Part shown: one piece after another, positions 15,823 through 24,640 of the stretch
How positions within the stretch are numbered: the first letter of the stretch is position 1
How the letters are laid out: each line of letters begins with the position of its first letter
Assembly: GCA_963744915.1 (NCBI GenBank)
Contig: CAVUUY010000023.1
Location: 1 to 64,000 of the forward strand
DNA from: DATAFF01 sp963744915
GTDB lineage: Bacteria > Pseudomonadota > Alphaproteobacteria > Rhizobiales > Aestuariivirgaceae
DNA: 64,000 nucleotides
Direction of reading: 5' to 3'
Translations under genes and position numbers: made by a program
The notes under the pieces: generated by a model
What the model saw: the letters and a program-made list of their open reading frames with translations, nothing else
What the model was told of the DNA's origin: nothing
Database searches by the model: none

Positions 15823-18231
15823 ATGGCGATGCTCCACGGCACACCAGCCTCATCGCCGCAAGCGCGGGTGGAAGCGCGGGCGATCCGCGTTCGCGGACTG
15901 GTGCAGGGGGTTGGCCTTCGGCCGCTGGTCTATCGCCTGGCGCATGATCATGGCCTCGCCGGCGAGGTGTGGAACGATGCCGAGGGGGTGATGATCCGGG
16001 CCTGGGGCATGCCCCCCGATCTCGACCGGTTCCTCGAGCGGCTGAGGGAAAATCCGCCGCCCCTCGGGCGCGTCGACACCGTCGAATGGACGCCGCTGGC
16101 GGATGCCCCGACCGATAGCGGCTTCCATATCGTGCCGAGCCGCGGCGGCAAGGTGCGCACCGCCGTCGTTCCCGATGCCGCCAGCTGCCAGGCATGCCGC
16201 GATGAGATCGCCGATCCCGCCGATCGCCGCTACCACTATCCATTCACCAATTGCACCCATTGCGGACCGCGGCTGTCGATCGTCAGGTCGGTGCCCTATG
16301 ATCGGTCGAACACCAGCATGGCCGCGTTTCTCCTGTGCCCGGCCTGCCGCGCCGAATATGAGGATCCGCGCGACCGCCGCTTCCATGCCCAGCCGACCGC
16401 TTGTCCCGATTGCGGCCCGCGCCTGTGGCTGGAGCGCTTCGATCGCCAGCAGGAGAAGCCCATCATCCTCGCGGACCAGGACCCGCTCGACGCGGCCCGC
16501 CGGCAGCTGCTCGCCGGCGCCATCGTCGCGGTCAAGGGGTTGGGTGGCTTCCATCTCGCCTGCGACGCGCTCGATCAGCGGGCGGTGGCCGAGCTGCGGG
16601 CCCGCAAGCGGCGTTATGCCAAGCCGCTGGCATTGATGGCGCGTGATCTTGACGTCGTCAGGCGCTATTGCGCCATCGACGGCGCGGCCGAGGACCTGCT
16701 GACGAGCGCTGCCGCCCCGATCGTGATCCTGCCTGCGGTCGGCCCCGACCGAGTGGCGGAGGCGGTTGCACCGGGACACCCAATGTTGGGTTTCATGCTG
16801 CCCTACACGCCGCTCCACCACCTCCTGCTGGCTGGATTGAATCGGCCGCTGGTGATGACCAGCGCCAACATCTCCGACGAGCCGCAATGCACCGGCAATG
16901 ACGAGACCCGGCGCCGGCTGTGGAATATTGCGGATTTTGGGGTGTTCCACGATCGCGCCATCGTTAACCGGCTAGACGATTCGGTGACGCGGGTTATCGC
17001 CGGCGCACCGCGAATGATCCGTCGTGCCAGAGGTTATGCGCCGGCGCCGCTCCCGCTGCCGGCCGGCTTCGAGCGCGCGCCGCCTCTCCTGGCGCTGGGT
17101 GGCGAGCTCAAAAGCACCTTCTGTCTGCTCAAGGATGGTCAAGCGCTGATCTCGCAGCATATTGGCGATCTTGAAGACGCGGCGACATTTCAAGACTACC
17201 AGAAGGCGCTGTCGCTCTATCTGTCGCTGTTCGACCACGCCCCTGAAGTTCTGGCGCTCGACATGCATCCTGAATATCTCTCGACCAAGATGGGGAGGGA
17301 GCTCGCCGGCGATCGCCAAATTTCCTTCACGGAAGTTCAGCACCACCATGCCCATATCGCCAGCTGCCTCGCTGAGAACCAAATTCCGCTCGATACCCGC
17401 CCGGTTCTCGGCATTGCTCTTGACGGCCTCGGCTTCGGCCCCGACGGAACGCTGTGGGGCGGCGAATTCCTCCGGGTCGACTATTTCGGCTTCGAGCGGC
17501 TGGCGCATCTGCCGCCGGTCGCCATGCCAGGTGGCGCCCAGGCCATCCGCCAGCCCTGGCGCAGCGCCTATGCTCAGCTCGATGCGGCGATCGGTTGGGA
17601 CGAGGTGCGGCGCGCCCGTCGGCGGCTGGACGTCGTTCGGTTCCTGGAGGCCAAACCGCTCGCCGCGCTCGACGCCATGATGCGGAAGTCGCTCAACTGC
17701 CCGCTTTCGACCTCATGCGGACGGCTGTTCGACGCGGTTGCCGCCATTCTCGGCATTTGCCGCGAAGCGGTGACTTATGAAGGCCAGGCGGCGATCGAGC
17801 TCGAATGCCTGGTCGACGCACCGGCGCTGGCGGCGGCGGCGGGATATCGCATCGATCTCCGCACCAAGGTGCTCACGCCCTTCTGGCAGGCGCTGCTCGA
17901 TGATCTCGAGCACGGCGTGCCCGCTGCTGTCATTGCGGTCCGTTTCCATCGCGGTTTTGGCCACGCCGTCGTCAATATGGCGCGATTGTTGTTCGAGACG
18001 GAAGGCGACAAGCTCGAGCCCATCGTCGCCCTGTCCGGTGGCTCGTTCCAAAACAAGATGCTGCTGGGGCTAGTGAGCGGCGCCTTGCGAGATCTCGGCT
18101 TGACCGTGCTCACGCACCGGCAGGTGCCGGCGAATGACGGCGGGCTGTCGCTCGGGCAGGCGGCCGTCGCGGCTGCCCGAAGCATCGGCCGGCAACCCGA
18201 CAAAGCAGGTAAGGTGACAGCATGTGCCTAG
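15823..18231 (+). CDS. hypF: Carbamoyltransferase HypF
   Basis: An 802-residue protein that makes the carbamoyl-AMP used to form the cyanide ligands of the hydrogenase iron, passing the carbamoyl group to HypE. Domains in order: N-terminal acylphosphatase (IRVRGLVQGVGLRPLVYRLA), two zinc fingers (CQACRDE with CTHCGPRLS; CPACRAEYED with CPDCGPRL), a YrdC-like domain (AIVAVKGLGGFHLACDA) and a Kae1-like carbamoyltransferase domain with the metal site VQHHHAHIASC and ALSGGSFQN. Full family length. ATG at 15823 follows the small membrane gene by 2 nt; a second ATG lies two codons later. Its stop overlaps hypC by 10 nt. Confidence 0.96.
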   Translation: MAMLHGTPASSPQARVEARAIRVRGLVQGVGLRPLVYRLAHDHGLAGEVWNDAEGVMIRAWGMPPDLDRFLERLRENPPPLGRVDTVEWTPLADAPTDSGFHIVPSRGGKVRTAVVPDAASCQACRDEIADPADRRYHYPFTNCTHCGPRLSIVRSVPYDRSNTSMAAFLLCPACRAEYEDPRDRRFHAQPTACPDCGPRLWLERFDRQQEKPIILADQDPLDAARRQLLAGAIVAVKGLGGFHLACDALDQRAVAELRARKRRYAKPLALMARDLDVVRRYCAIDGAAEDLLTSAAAPIVILPAVGPDRVAEAVAPGHPMLGFMLPYTPLHHLLLAGLNRPLVMTSANISDEPQCTGNDETRRRLWNIADFGVFHDRAIVNRLDDSVTRVIAGAPRMIRRARGYAPAPLPLPAGFERAPPLLALGGELKSTFCLLKDGQALISQHIGDLEDAATFQDYQKALSLYLSLFDHAPEVLALDMHPEYLSTKMGRELAGDRQISFTEVQHHHAHIASCLAENQIPLDTRPVLGIALDGLGFGPDGTLWGGEFLRVDYFGFERLAHLPPVAMPGGAQAIRQPWRSAYAQLDAAIGWDEVRRARRRLDVVRFLEAKPLAALDAMMRKSLNCPLSTSCGRLFDAVAAILGICREAVTYEGQAAIELECLVDAPALAAAAGYRIDLRTKVLTPFWQALLDDLEHGVPAAVIAVRFHRGFGHAVVNMARLLFETEGDKLEPIVALSGGSFQNKMLLGLVSGALRDLGLTVLTHRQVPANDGGLSLGQAAVAAARSIGRQPDKAGKVTACA

Positions 18232-18503
18232 GCATCCCCGGTCAGATCGTTGCGATCTCCGATGCGGAGAATTGGCTCGGCATTGTCGATGTGTCAGGCG
18301 TCCGCCGCGAAATCAACCTCGTCTGCATCGTCAACGAGGATCGACCGATTGAACGCTGCGTTGGTGAATGGGTTCTGGTCCATGTCGGCTTTGCCATGAG
18401 CCGCATCGACGAGGCCGAGGCAGCGGCGACCCTGCAGATTCTCAAGGAGCTCGGTGAGGTCGAGCCCGAACTCGCCTCGATGCGCATGTCGGGACAGGCC
18501 TGA
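18222..18503 (+). CDS. hypC: Hydrogenase assembly chaperone HypC
   Basis: A 93-residue HypC/HupF-family chaperone that, with HypD, carries the Fe(CN)2CO unit to the large-subunit precursor. The essential N-terminal MCLGIPGQI is present, with Cys2 as the iron or large-subunit contact, and a His at residue 54 in VLVHVGFAMSRID, the second conserved block. Length is normal. It overlaps the end of hypF by 10 nt; a 32-nt gap with a strong AGGAGG site leads to the SIS-domain gene. Confidence 0.95.
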   Translation: MCLGIPGQIVAISDAENWLGIVDVSGVRREINLVCIVNEDRPIERCVGEWVLVHVGFAMSRIDEAEAAATLQILKELGEVEPELASMRMSGQA

Positions 18504-18535
18504 TCGTTATAAGTCTCCCAAGGAGGAGGTGTGTC

Positions 18536-19237
18536 GTGTCGACCGAACGTGAATTGCAGGGCCTCTATCCGTTTCTGCACGGCAAGCGGCAGGATCCCGT
18601 CGCGCTGAATGCGGCGATCGTCGAGTCGGTCCGGCAGAAGGCAAGGCACCATCAGGAGGTGTTCGAAGGGTTCTTCGCCAAGAATCTGCAGGCCGTCGTC
18701 GACACGGCTGGCACCATTTCCGACGTCTATCGCCGCAATGGCCGGCTGTTTTCGATGGGCAATGGCGGTTCGAGCTGCGATGCCGCCCATGTCGCCGTCG
18801 AGTTCCTTCATCCGATCACGGCGGGACGGCCGGCCCTGACGGCCGTCGACCTTTCCTGCGACCGGACCATGATCACCGCCGTCGGCAATGATGTCGGGTT
18901 CGACCATATTTTCGCGCGGCAGATCATCGCCCAGGGGCGCGCCGGCGATGGCCTGATCGGCATCTCGACCAGCGGCAATTCGGCCAATCTGGTGAAGGCC
19001 TTCCTGAAGGCCAAGGAGAAAGGACTGAAGACGGTCGGGCTCTCCGGCAATACTGGCGGCGAAATGGCCCGGATGGGGCTCGATCATTGCCTCGTCGTCG
19101 AGACCGACAGCATCCACCGCATCCAGGAGTGTCACGTCGCCATCTATCACATTTTGTGGGACCTGGTGCACACCCTGCTGGCCGATGATCGCGGCGATCT
19201 GATGGGCGACAGCGTAGGGGAGGGCAGTGCGCAATGA
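18536..19237 (+). CDS. SIS-domain protein (sedoheptulose-7-phosphate isomerase-like) inside the hyp cluster
   Basis: A 233-residue protein with a sugar-isomerase (SIS) fold of the GmhA type: GRLFSMGNGGSSCDAAHVAVEFL is the phosphosugar-binding loop, followed by GIGISTSGNSANLVKAF-like and TVGLSGNTGGEMARM blocks. GmhA normally converts sedoheptulose-7-phosphate for LPS heptose, but no other heptose gene is nearby and the gene is locked between hypC and hypD, overlapping hypD by 4 nt. SIS proteins recur in group 1h hydrogenase clusters, so a hydrogenase-linked role is likely; which one is unknown. The start is GTG at 18536, chosen because AGGAGGAGG lies just upstream. Confidence 0.88.
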   Translation: MSTERELQGLYPFLHGKRQDPVALNAAIVESVRQKARHHQEVFEGFFAKNLQAVVDTAGTISDVYRRNGRLFSMGNGGSSCDAAHVAVEFLHPITAGRPALTAVDLSCDRTMITAVGNDVGFDHIFARQIIAQGRAGDGLIGISTSGNSANLVKAFLKAKEKGLKTVGLSGNTGGEMARMGLDHCLVVETDSIHRIQECHVAIYHILWDLVHTLLADDRGDLMGDSVGEGSAQ

Positions 19238-20384
19238 AATATGTCGATGAATTCCGCGATCCCGGGCGGGCGAAAATCCTCCTCCGCGAGATCAACAGAC
19301 TGGTCGGCAGAATCGATGTGTGCCGAAGTCGACCGCTGTCGCTGATGGAGGTCTGTGGCGGTCACACCCATACGATCTTCAAATTCGGCATCGAGACCAT
19401 GCTTCCCGACGCCATCGAGCTTGTGCACGGGCCAGGCTGTCCCGTCTGCGTGCTGCCGATCGGACGCGTCGATGACTGCGTCGCGCTGGCCGAGACGCCG
19501 GGCGTGATCTTCACCACCTTCGGCGATGCCATGCGCGTGCCAGGCTCCAAGAAGAGCCTGCTGCAGGCCAAGGCCGAGGGCGCCGATGTGCGGATGGTCT
19601 ATTCCCCGCTCGATGCGCTCAAATTGGCGCGCCAACATCCCGACAGGCAGATCGTGTTCTTCGGCCTTGGCTTCGAGACGACCATGCCGTCTACGGCCCT
19701 GACGGTGCTTCAGGCCGAGCGCGAGGGCATTGCCAATTTTTCGCTGTTCTGCAATCACATCACCATCATCCCGACCATCAAGGCCATTCTCGACAGTCCT
19801 GAGCTCGAGCTTGACGGTTTTCTGGGACCCGGCCATGTCAGCATGGTGATCGGCACCCGGCCCTATCGCTTCATAGCCAGCCACTATCGCCGTCCCGTCG
19901 TGATCGCTGGCTTCGAGCCGCTCGACGTGCTCCAATCCGTTTGGATGCTCCTCAGGCAGATCGCCGAGCACCGGTGCGAGATCGAGAATCAATATAACCG
20001 CGTCGTTCCCGACCCGGGCAACGCAGCGGCGCTTGCCGCGGTCGGCCGCGTGTTCGAGCTGCGCGAGTTTTTCGAATGGCGAGGGCTCGGCTCGATCGAC
20101 CACTCCGGCGTCAGGCTCCGCGAGCTTACGCGCGCTTCGATGCCGAGCGCCGCTTCAGGGTGCCGGCCCTGCGCATCGCCGACCCGAAATCCTGCCAATG
20201 CGGCGAGGTCCTGAAGGGCGTCATCAAGCCCTGGGAGTGCAAGGTATTTGGCGGGGCCTGCACGCCGGAGGCGCCACTCGGCGCCCTGATGGTGTCGCCG
20301 GAAGGCGCCTGCGCCGCCTATTACCAATTTGGGGCGATTCCCCGCCAGCATCACCAGGAACCGGCGCATGAGCGTGCTGTCTGA
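19234..20384 (+). pseudogene. hypD: HypD, split by a one-base deletion near 20124
   Basis: HypD is the Fe-S scaffold on which HypC and HypE build Fe(CN)2CO. The first 297 or so residues read normally (SLMEVCGGHTHTIFKFGIE, HGPGCPVCVLP, GLGFETTMPSTA, GPGHVSMVIG). After VRLRE the frame shifts: as read, translation stops at 20214 with an unrelated tail. One base back, the sequence continues AYARFDAERRFRVPALRI and CQCGEVLKGVIKPWECKVFG to the stop at 20384, which is the proper HypD end. Adding one G after position 20124 restores a 383-residue protein. The lost part holds the cysteines that bind the [4Fe-4S] cluster, so the uncorrected product would be dead. No slippery heptamer is present. Sequencing error or recent mutation both fit. 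Confidence 0.9.
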
Positions 20385-21453
20385 CGATATCGCCCGCTCT
20401 CCAGCGAGGGCCAGGCGCCGCGGCACCATCAGTGTACGCACGGTGACCCTCGCCCATGGCGGCGGTGGCACCGCGATGCGCAATCTCATCGACGATGTGT
20501 TCCTTTCGGTGTTCGACAACCCGGCGCTGGCGCTGCTGGAAGACCAGGCGCGATTCCCGATCGCCGATTTGGCGCGCTATGGCGATCGCCTGGCCTTCAC
20601 CACCGATTCCTACGTGGTCGATCCCTTGTTCTTTCCGGGCGGAGACATCGGCAAGCTGGCGGTGTGCGGCACCGTCAACGATCTGGCGGTCGGCGGCGCA
20701 ACCCCGCTCTATCTCAGCTGCAGCGCGATTATCGAGGAAGGCCTCCCGGTCGACACCTTGCGCGCCATCGCCAAGTCGATGGCTATGACGGCCAGGCAGG
20801 CCGGCGTCCTGATCGTGACCGGCGACACCAAGGTGGTGAACAGGGGCAGCTGCGACAAGCTGTTCCTCAATACCGCCGGCATTGGCATCATCCAACAGCG
20901 ACTGGCGCTGGGGGCGGATCGCTGCCGGCCGGGCGACGTGATCCTCGTCAACGGCCTGCTCGGCGACCATGGCGCGGCGATTCTCAACGCCCGCGGCGAC
21001 ATGGCGTTGTCGACGGCGATCGAGAGCGACTGCGCGCCGCTCAACGGCCTGATCGAGGCGCTGCTCGCCGCCGTTCCCACAACCCGGTTCATCCGCGACG
21101 CGACGCGCGGCGGAATAGCCACGGTGCTCAACGAGGTCGCCGATGCGTCCGCCGTCGGCATCGAGATCACCGAGACCGCGATCCCGATGCGCGAGGAGGT
21201 CAAGGGCTTTTGCGAGATCCTCGGGCTCGACCCCCTGTACCTCGCCAATGAGGGTAAGATTGTCTCTGTCGTTCCCGAGGACCAGCAGACGGCCGCATTC
21301 GAGGCGCTGCGCGGTCATCCGCTCGGTCGCCAGGCGGCGCTGATCGGGCGGGTGTCCGACCAATTTCCCGGTCGCGTCGTCATGAAAACGGTTTTTGGCG
21401 GCCATCGGATCGTCGACATGCTGGTCGGCGATCAGCTGCCGCGGATTTGCTGA
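20368..21453 (+). CDS. hypE: Carbamoyl dehydratase HypE
   Basis: A 361-residue PurM/SelD-fold ATPase that dehydrates the C-terminal thiocarboxamide to a thiocyanate, the source of the CN ligands. The ATP-binding part starts VTLAHGGGGTAMRNLIDDVF, followed by FTTDSYVVDPLFFPGGDIGK, GTVNDLAVGGA and IVTGDTKVV. The critical C-terminal Cys is present: the protein ends LPRIC. ATG at 20368 overlaps the restored hypD frame by 17 nt, consistent with hypD really reading to 20384. hypA follows 2 nt after the stop. Confidence 0.95.
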   Translation: MSVLSDDIARSPARARRRGTISVRTVTLAHGGGGTAMRNLIDDVFLSVFDNPALALLEDQARFPIADLARYGDRLAFTTDSYVVDPLFFPGGDIGKLAVCGTVNDLAVGGATPLYLSCSAIIEEGLPVDTLRAIAKSMAMTARQAGVLIVTGDTKVVNRGSCDKLFLNTAGIGIIQQRLALGADRCRPGDVILVNGLLGDHGAAILNARGDMALSTAIESDCAPLNGLIEALLAAVPTTRFIRDATRGGIATVLNEVADASAVGIEITETAIPMREEVKGFCEILGLDPLYLANEGKIVSVVPEDQQTAAFEALRGHPLGRQAALIGRVSDQFPGRVVMKTVFGGHRIVDMLVGDQLPRIC

Positions 21454-21455
21454 AC

Positions 21456-21800
21456 ATGCACGAATTGGCGTTGACCCAGAGCATTATCGAGATGGTCGCC
21501 CAGCATGCGCAGGGCCAGCGCATTCGTCGCGTGACGGTCGAACTCGGCAGTCTCAGCTGCGTCATGCCCGACGCCTTGCGCTTCTGTTTCGATATCGCGC
21601 GGGAAGGGACGACTCTCGCGGCGGCGGCGCTCGACATCGTCGAAATCGAAGCCCGGGCGCAATGCCGCCTCTGTGGCGCGGAATTCGTCCAGCCGGCACT
21701 GTGGTCGTCCTGCAGCTGCGGGGCAAATGACTATCGGCGGATCTCGGGCGAGGAATTGAGAGTCAAGTCCTATGAGGTGGAGGAGTTGGATCATGTGTGA
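21456..21800 (+). CDS. hypA: Hydrogenase nickel-insertion protein HypA
   Basis: A 114-residue nickel and zinc protein that passes Ni to the large-subunit precursor with HypB. The N-terminal MHE nickel site requires the ATG at 21456 (an in-frame upstream ATG at 21447 would mask it), followed by LALTQSIIEMV. The zinc domain shows CRLCGAEF and a second pair in SSCSCGAND; the C-terminus carries SGEELRVKSYEVEE. It overlaps hypB by 8 nt. Confidence 0.94.
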   Translation: MHELALTQSIIEMVAQHAQGQRIRRVTVELGSLSCVMPDALRFCFDIAREGTTLAAAALDIVEIEARAQCRLCGAEFVQPALWSSCSCGANDYRRISGEELRVKSYEVEELDHV

Positions 21801-22653
21801 AACATGCGGCTGCTCGGACGGGGCGAAAGTGACCGTGGTCGGTCTTCATTCCCACTCCCATTCGCATGGCCATCACCACAGCGATCGCCATGATGACTCC
21901 CATGATCATAAGCATGTCCACCCGCACTCCTCGACCGTCGAGCTGCAGCAGGCTGTGTTGGCCAAGAACGACGCCCTCGCCGAACGCAATCGGTCATGGT
22001 TCGCCGGCCGCGAAATCCTCGCCCTCAATCTCCTCAGCGCGCCGGGCGCTGGCAAGACGACGCTGCTTGAGCGAACAGTTCGCGACTTGGCAAATACCCA
22101 CCCCTTCTTCGTGATCGAAGGCGACCAGGCCACCAGTCGCGACGGAGAGCGCATAAGGGCCGCCGGCGCGCCGGTCGTTCAAATCAACACCGGAAGCGGC
22201 TGCCATCTCGATGCCGACATGATCGCACGCGGGCTAGCCGAGCTCAGACCCGCTGTCGGCTCCATTGTGATGATCGAGAATGTCGGCAATCTCGTCTGCC
22301 CGGCGCTATTCGATCTCGGTGAGAACGCCAAGATCGTCATCACCTCGGTGACCGAAGGTGAAGATAAGCCGATTAAATACCCTAATATCTTTCAGGCCGC
22401 CAAGCTTCTCATCATCAATAAAATTGATCTTCTGCCGCATGTCGGGTTCGATCTCGATCTGTGCCGGAATTACGCATGGCAGGTGAACCCGTCGCTCGAG
22501 ATCATGACCGTCTCGGCGGTCACCGGCGAAGGGATCAAAAACTGGCACGATTGGCTGCATACCGCCGTTCATTTTGCACGATTTGGCGGAACTCCGCGCC
22601 GTTCCGGCGTCACTTTTCGAGCTGCTGATACACTTGGCGCGTCCCAAAAATGA
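21793..22653 (+). CDS. hypB: Hydrogenase nickel-insertion GTPase HypB
   Basis: A 286-residue GTPase that drives nickel delivery with HypA. N-terminal high-affinity nickel motif MCETCGCSDG, then a His-rich nickel store (about residues 17-45: HSHSHSHGHHH and HDHKHVHPH). The G domain has Walker A APGAGKTTLLE, the metal-binding IEGDQATSRD, NTGSGCHLDADM and the NKID guanine motif. It ends the 15-gene locus. The last 44 bp overlap the convergent membrane-protein gene downstream, which is unusual. ATG at 21793 was chosen because it starts the CxxC motif. Confidence 0.96.
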   Translation: MCETCGCSDGAKVTVVGLHSHSHSHGHHHSDRHDDSHDHKHVHPHSSTVELQQAVLAKNDALAERNRSWFAGREILALNLLSAPGAGKTTLLERTVRDLANTHPFFVIEGDQATSRDGERIRAAGAPVVQINTGSGCHLDADMIARGLAELRPAVGSIVMIENVGNLVCPALFDLGENAKIVITSVTEGEDKPIKYPNIFQAAKLLIINKIDLLPHVGFDLDLCRNYAWQVNPSLEIMTVSAVTGEGIKNWHDWLHTAVHFARFGGTPRRSGVTFRAADTLGASQK

Positions 22654-23041
22654 CTCCCTGGATGAGGATGGCGGAGCCAATCAGATCCATCACGAGGATG
22701 AGGCCGATCGCCCATTGCACCGAGCCGAGAATGGCAGCGATGAAGGCCCTTGCCACGAAGATGCACCAGGCAAGGCTCGTCCTGACGCCATGCCGCGCCG
22801 CGAGCCGCAGATCGACGCCAGCCAGCGAAGGTTGGAGATATTCGAGGAGGCCCGTCGCGATCGCAGCGGCGCCGAAAGCTGCGCCGATGATGACGGCGGC
22901 AAGGCTGAGCCGCCACCACGGCTCTGGCCCGAAAAAGATCACGGCAGCGTCCAAAATCGGGGTGGCAAGCCAGAAGGCGATGGGAAAATGCACGAGAAAT
23001 GGGTGCACGGGCAGCCCGAACACGCGGATCTGACGTTTCAT
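22610..23041 (-). CDS. DUF2231 membrane protein
   Basis: A 143-residue integral membrane protein with about four hydrophobic segments. The opening RQIRVFGLPVHPFLVHFPIA is the DUF2231 hallmark (HPxxVHFPIA). The pattern AFWLATPILDAAVIFFGPEP, GAAIATGLLEYLQP, a charged loop (RLAARHGVRTSL) and two further helices follows. Function of the family is unknown; some members sit near c-type cytochromes. Its 3' end overlaps hypB by 44 bp on the opposite strand. ATG at 23041 has an AAGGCG just upstream; an ATG at 23053 is possible. Confidence 0.85.
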   Translation of the reverse strand: MKRQIRVFGLPVHPFLVHFPIAFWLATPILDAAVIFFGPEPWWRLSLAAVIIGAAFGAAAIATGLLEYLQPSLAGVDLRLAARHGVRTSLAWCIFVARAFIAAILGSVQWAIGLILVMDLIGSAILIQGVIFGTRQVYQQLEK

Positions 23042-23216
23042 GGCGCCTTGCATGGGCTAATCCCGGGCCGATGTGCTGGGGGCGATCGACTGCTTTGGTG
23101 CGGACGGTCATGAAACGCATCCATCGGTGCGTTGCAAGAGCTAAAGGGGCCGCAAATGACACTCCATCCTGGTGAACCACAAACGGAGTTTGCCGTTGAT
23201 CGCCCAACCGGGTGCA

Positions 23217-24137
23217 TCATTGACTTTTCGAGTCTGCAGCCAGACTCAATCGCGGCTTCGTTATACCCGCCACCTCACACAAGCTGTCGACGACAGCCGA
23301 GAAATCCTTCGAACCGTAGCCTTGGGAACGCGCGACACTGAACGCCTCGCGGGCGGCCGCACCGACTGGCATAGGCACCCTTGCTGCATTGGCGGCTTCC
23401 AGAATTAGGGTGAGATCCTTGTGTGCGAGGTCGATGGTGAAGCCCGGCTCGATGTCACCACTTAACACCTTCGCCGGCCAGGCGATTTTCAGCTGCCCGT
23501 TGACCGCGGTGGTTCCATAGAGAACTTCGAGTGTACGCTCCAGCGACAATTCGAAGCGCTGGGACAGCGCCAATGCCTCTGCATTTAATTGGCACGAGAC
23601 GACGGCCAGATAATTGTTTACGAGCTTTGTACGGATGCCCGCCCCCACCTTGCCACAGTGATGGATTGTCGTCCCCATAGCCTCCAGCAATGGCATGACA
23701 CGCTGCAGATCGGCATCGTTGGCTCCAACCATGAAAAGTGACTCGCCTCGATCGGCATGACTGGCAAGTCTTCCCACGGGAGCATCGACAAAATGCATGC
23801 CAAAATCTTTCGCTGCGTTAGCCAATCGATCTGTCACGCAGGGATCTACGGTGCTCATGTCCATGATGAGCGAACCTCTTCGGCCATTGGCAACCACACC
23901 GTTGCTGCTGGCGATGACGTCCTCTACTGCCGCTGAGTTGGGCAGCATGGTAATCACCATGTCGCATTCAGCAGCCACATCCGCAACGCTTGAAGCGCCT
24001 CTCGCCTGAAGCTTCGCAAGTTCATGGATGGCTGCCTCGTTGATATCATAGACCGTAAGATGGAAGCCCTTGCGGCAAAGGTTCGAGGCCATTGGTCGCC
24101 CCATACGGCCAAGGCCGATAAAACCAATTCTCGTCAT
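23217..24137 (-). CDS. NAD(P)-dependent beta-hydroxyacid dehydrogenase
   Basis: A 306-residue member of the 3-hydroxyisobutyrate/tartronate-semialdehyde reductase family. N-terminal Rossmann motif RIGFIGLGRMGRPMASNLCR; the family signature continues with DMSTVDPCVTDRLA and FVDAPVGRLASHADRGE; the catalytic Lys lies in GAGIRTKLVNNYLAVVS, and KDLTLILEAANAARVPMPV is near the end. The substrate cannot be told from sequence; GarR-, MmsB- and YihU-like activities are all possible. A GGAG before the ATG at 24137 fixes the start rather than the longer frame from 24164. It stands alone between convergent and divergent neighbours. Confidence 0.9.
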   Translation of the reverse strand: MTRIGFIGLGRMGRPMASNLCRKGFHLTVYDINEAAIHELAKLQARGASSVADVAAECDMVITMLPNSAAVEDVIASSNGVVANGRRGSLIMDMSTVDPCVTDRLANAAKDFGMHFVDAPVGRLASHADRGESLFMVGANDADLQRVMPLLEAMGTTIHHCGKVGAGIRTKLVNNYLAVVSCQLNAEALALSQRFELSLERTLEVLYGTTAVNGQLKIAWPAKVLSGDIEPGFTIDLAHKDLTLILEAANAARVPMPVGAAAREAFSVARSQGYGSKDFSAVVDSLCEVAGITKPRLSLAADSKSQ

Positions 24138-24640
24138 GGATCTGCTCCGGGTCTCAACAAGCAAACATGGCAGCCGCCAGCAACTTCGATACTAATCCGG
24201 AACCTCGGAAAAATGGCGAACCCGCCTTCATCCCGCGCCCTCGTCGTCCAGGAGGCGGTGAATCGGATTTTTCCAACCCTCTGGCAAAAAAAGAGGCCGC
24301 ATGGCGGTTAGACCAGCGGCCCAAGTCTAGGGAGGAAACGCCCAGGAAGGGCATGCGAAGGGACCAGAGCCCCCGTCGCGAGGGCTATGTTGCACTGCAG
24401 CGTTCGAATTTCAAGGGCGGCGTGCAAACTGCGACACGACACCACCGGGCCGCTGTTTCCGGGCGTCAGGCAAGCCCGCTTTCGCATTGCGATTTATGCT
24501 GCGTTGCGGCAGCGTTATGCCAGCCATGCAGTGATCGGGCGCCCTGTCGCACCACCACCGACCCTGTGGACTTTCGAGGCTTCCTCACGCCATATCGCGG
24601 GGAAGCTTAACCTGCCTGACGCGCAACCTCCGAGAGGCCC
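24138..24640. other. 500-bp intergenic stretch
   Basis: This gap lies between the minus-strand dehydrogenase and plus-strand pepF and should contain both promoters. No open frame has family resemblance. The only structure noticed is a short CCGC-ATG-GCGG hairpin (24297-24307) followed on the minus strand by seven Ts (complement of 24286-24292), which could be a weak terminator, though no minus-strand gene precedes it. Confidence 0.4.

Noticed and set aside
20118..20130. Programmed -1 frameshift in hypD
   Set aside because: No slippery heptamer, no downstream pseudoknot noticed, and HypD is not known to use recoding; a simple deletion or error fits better.
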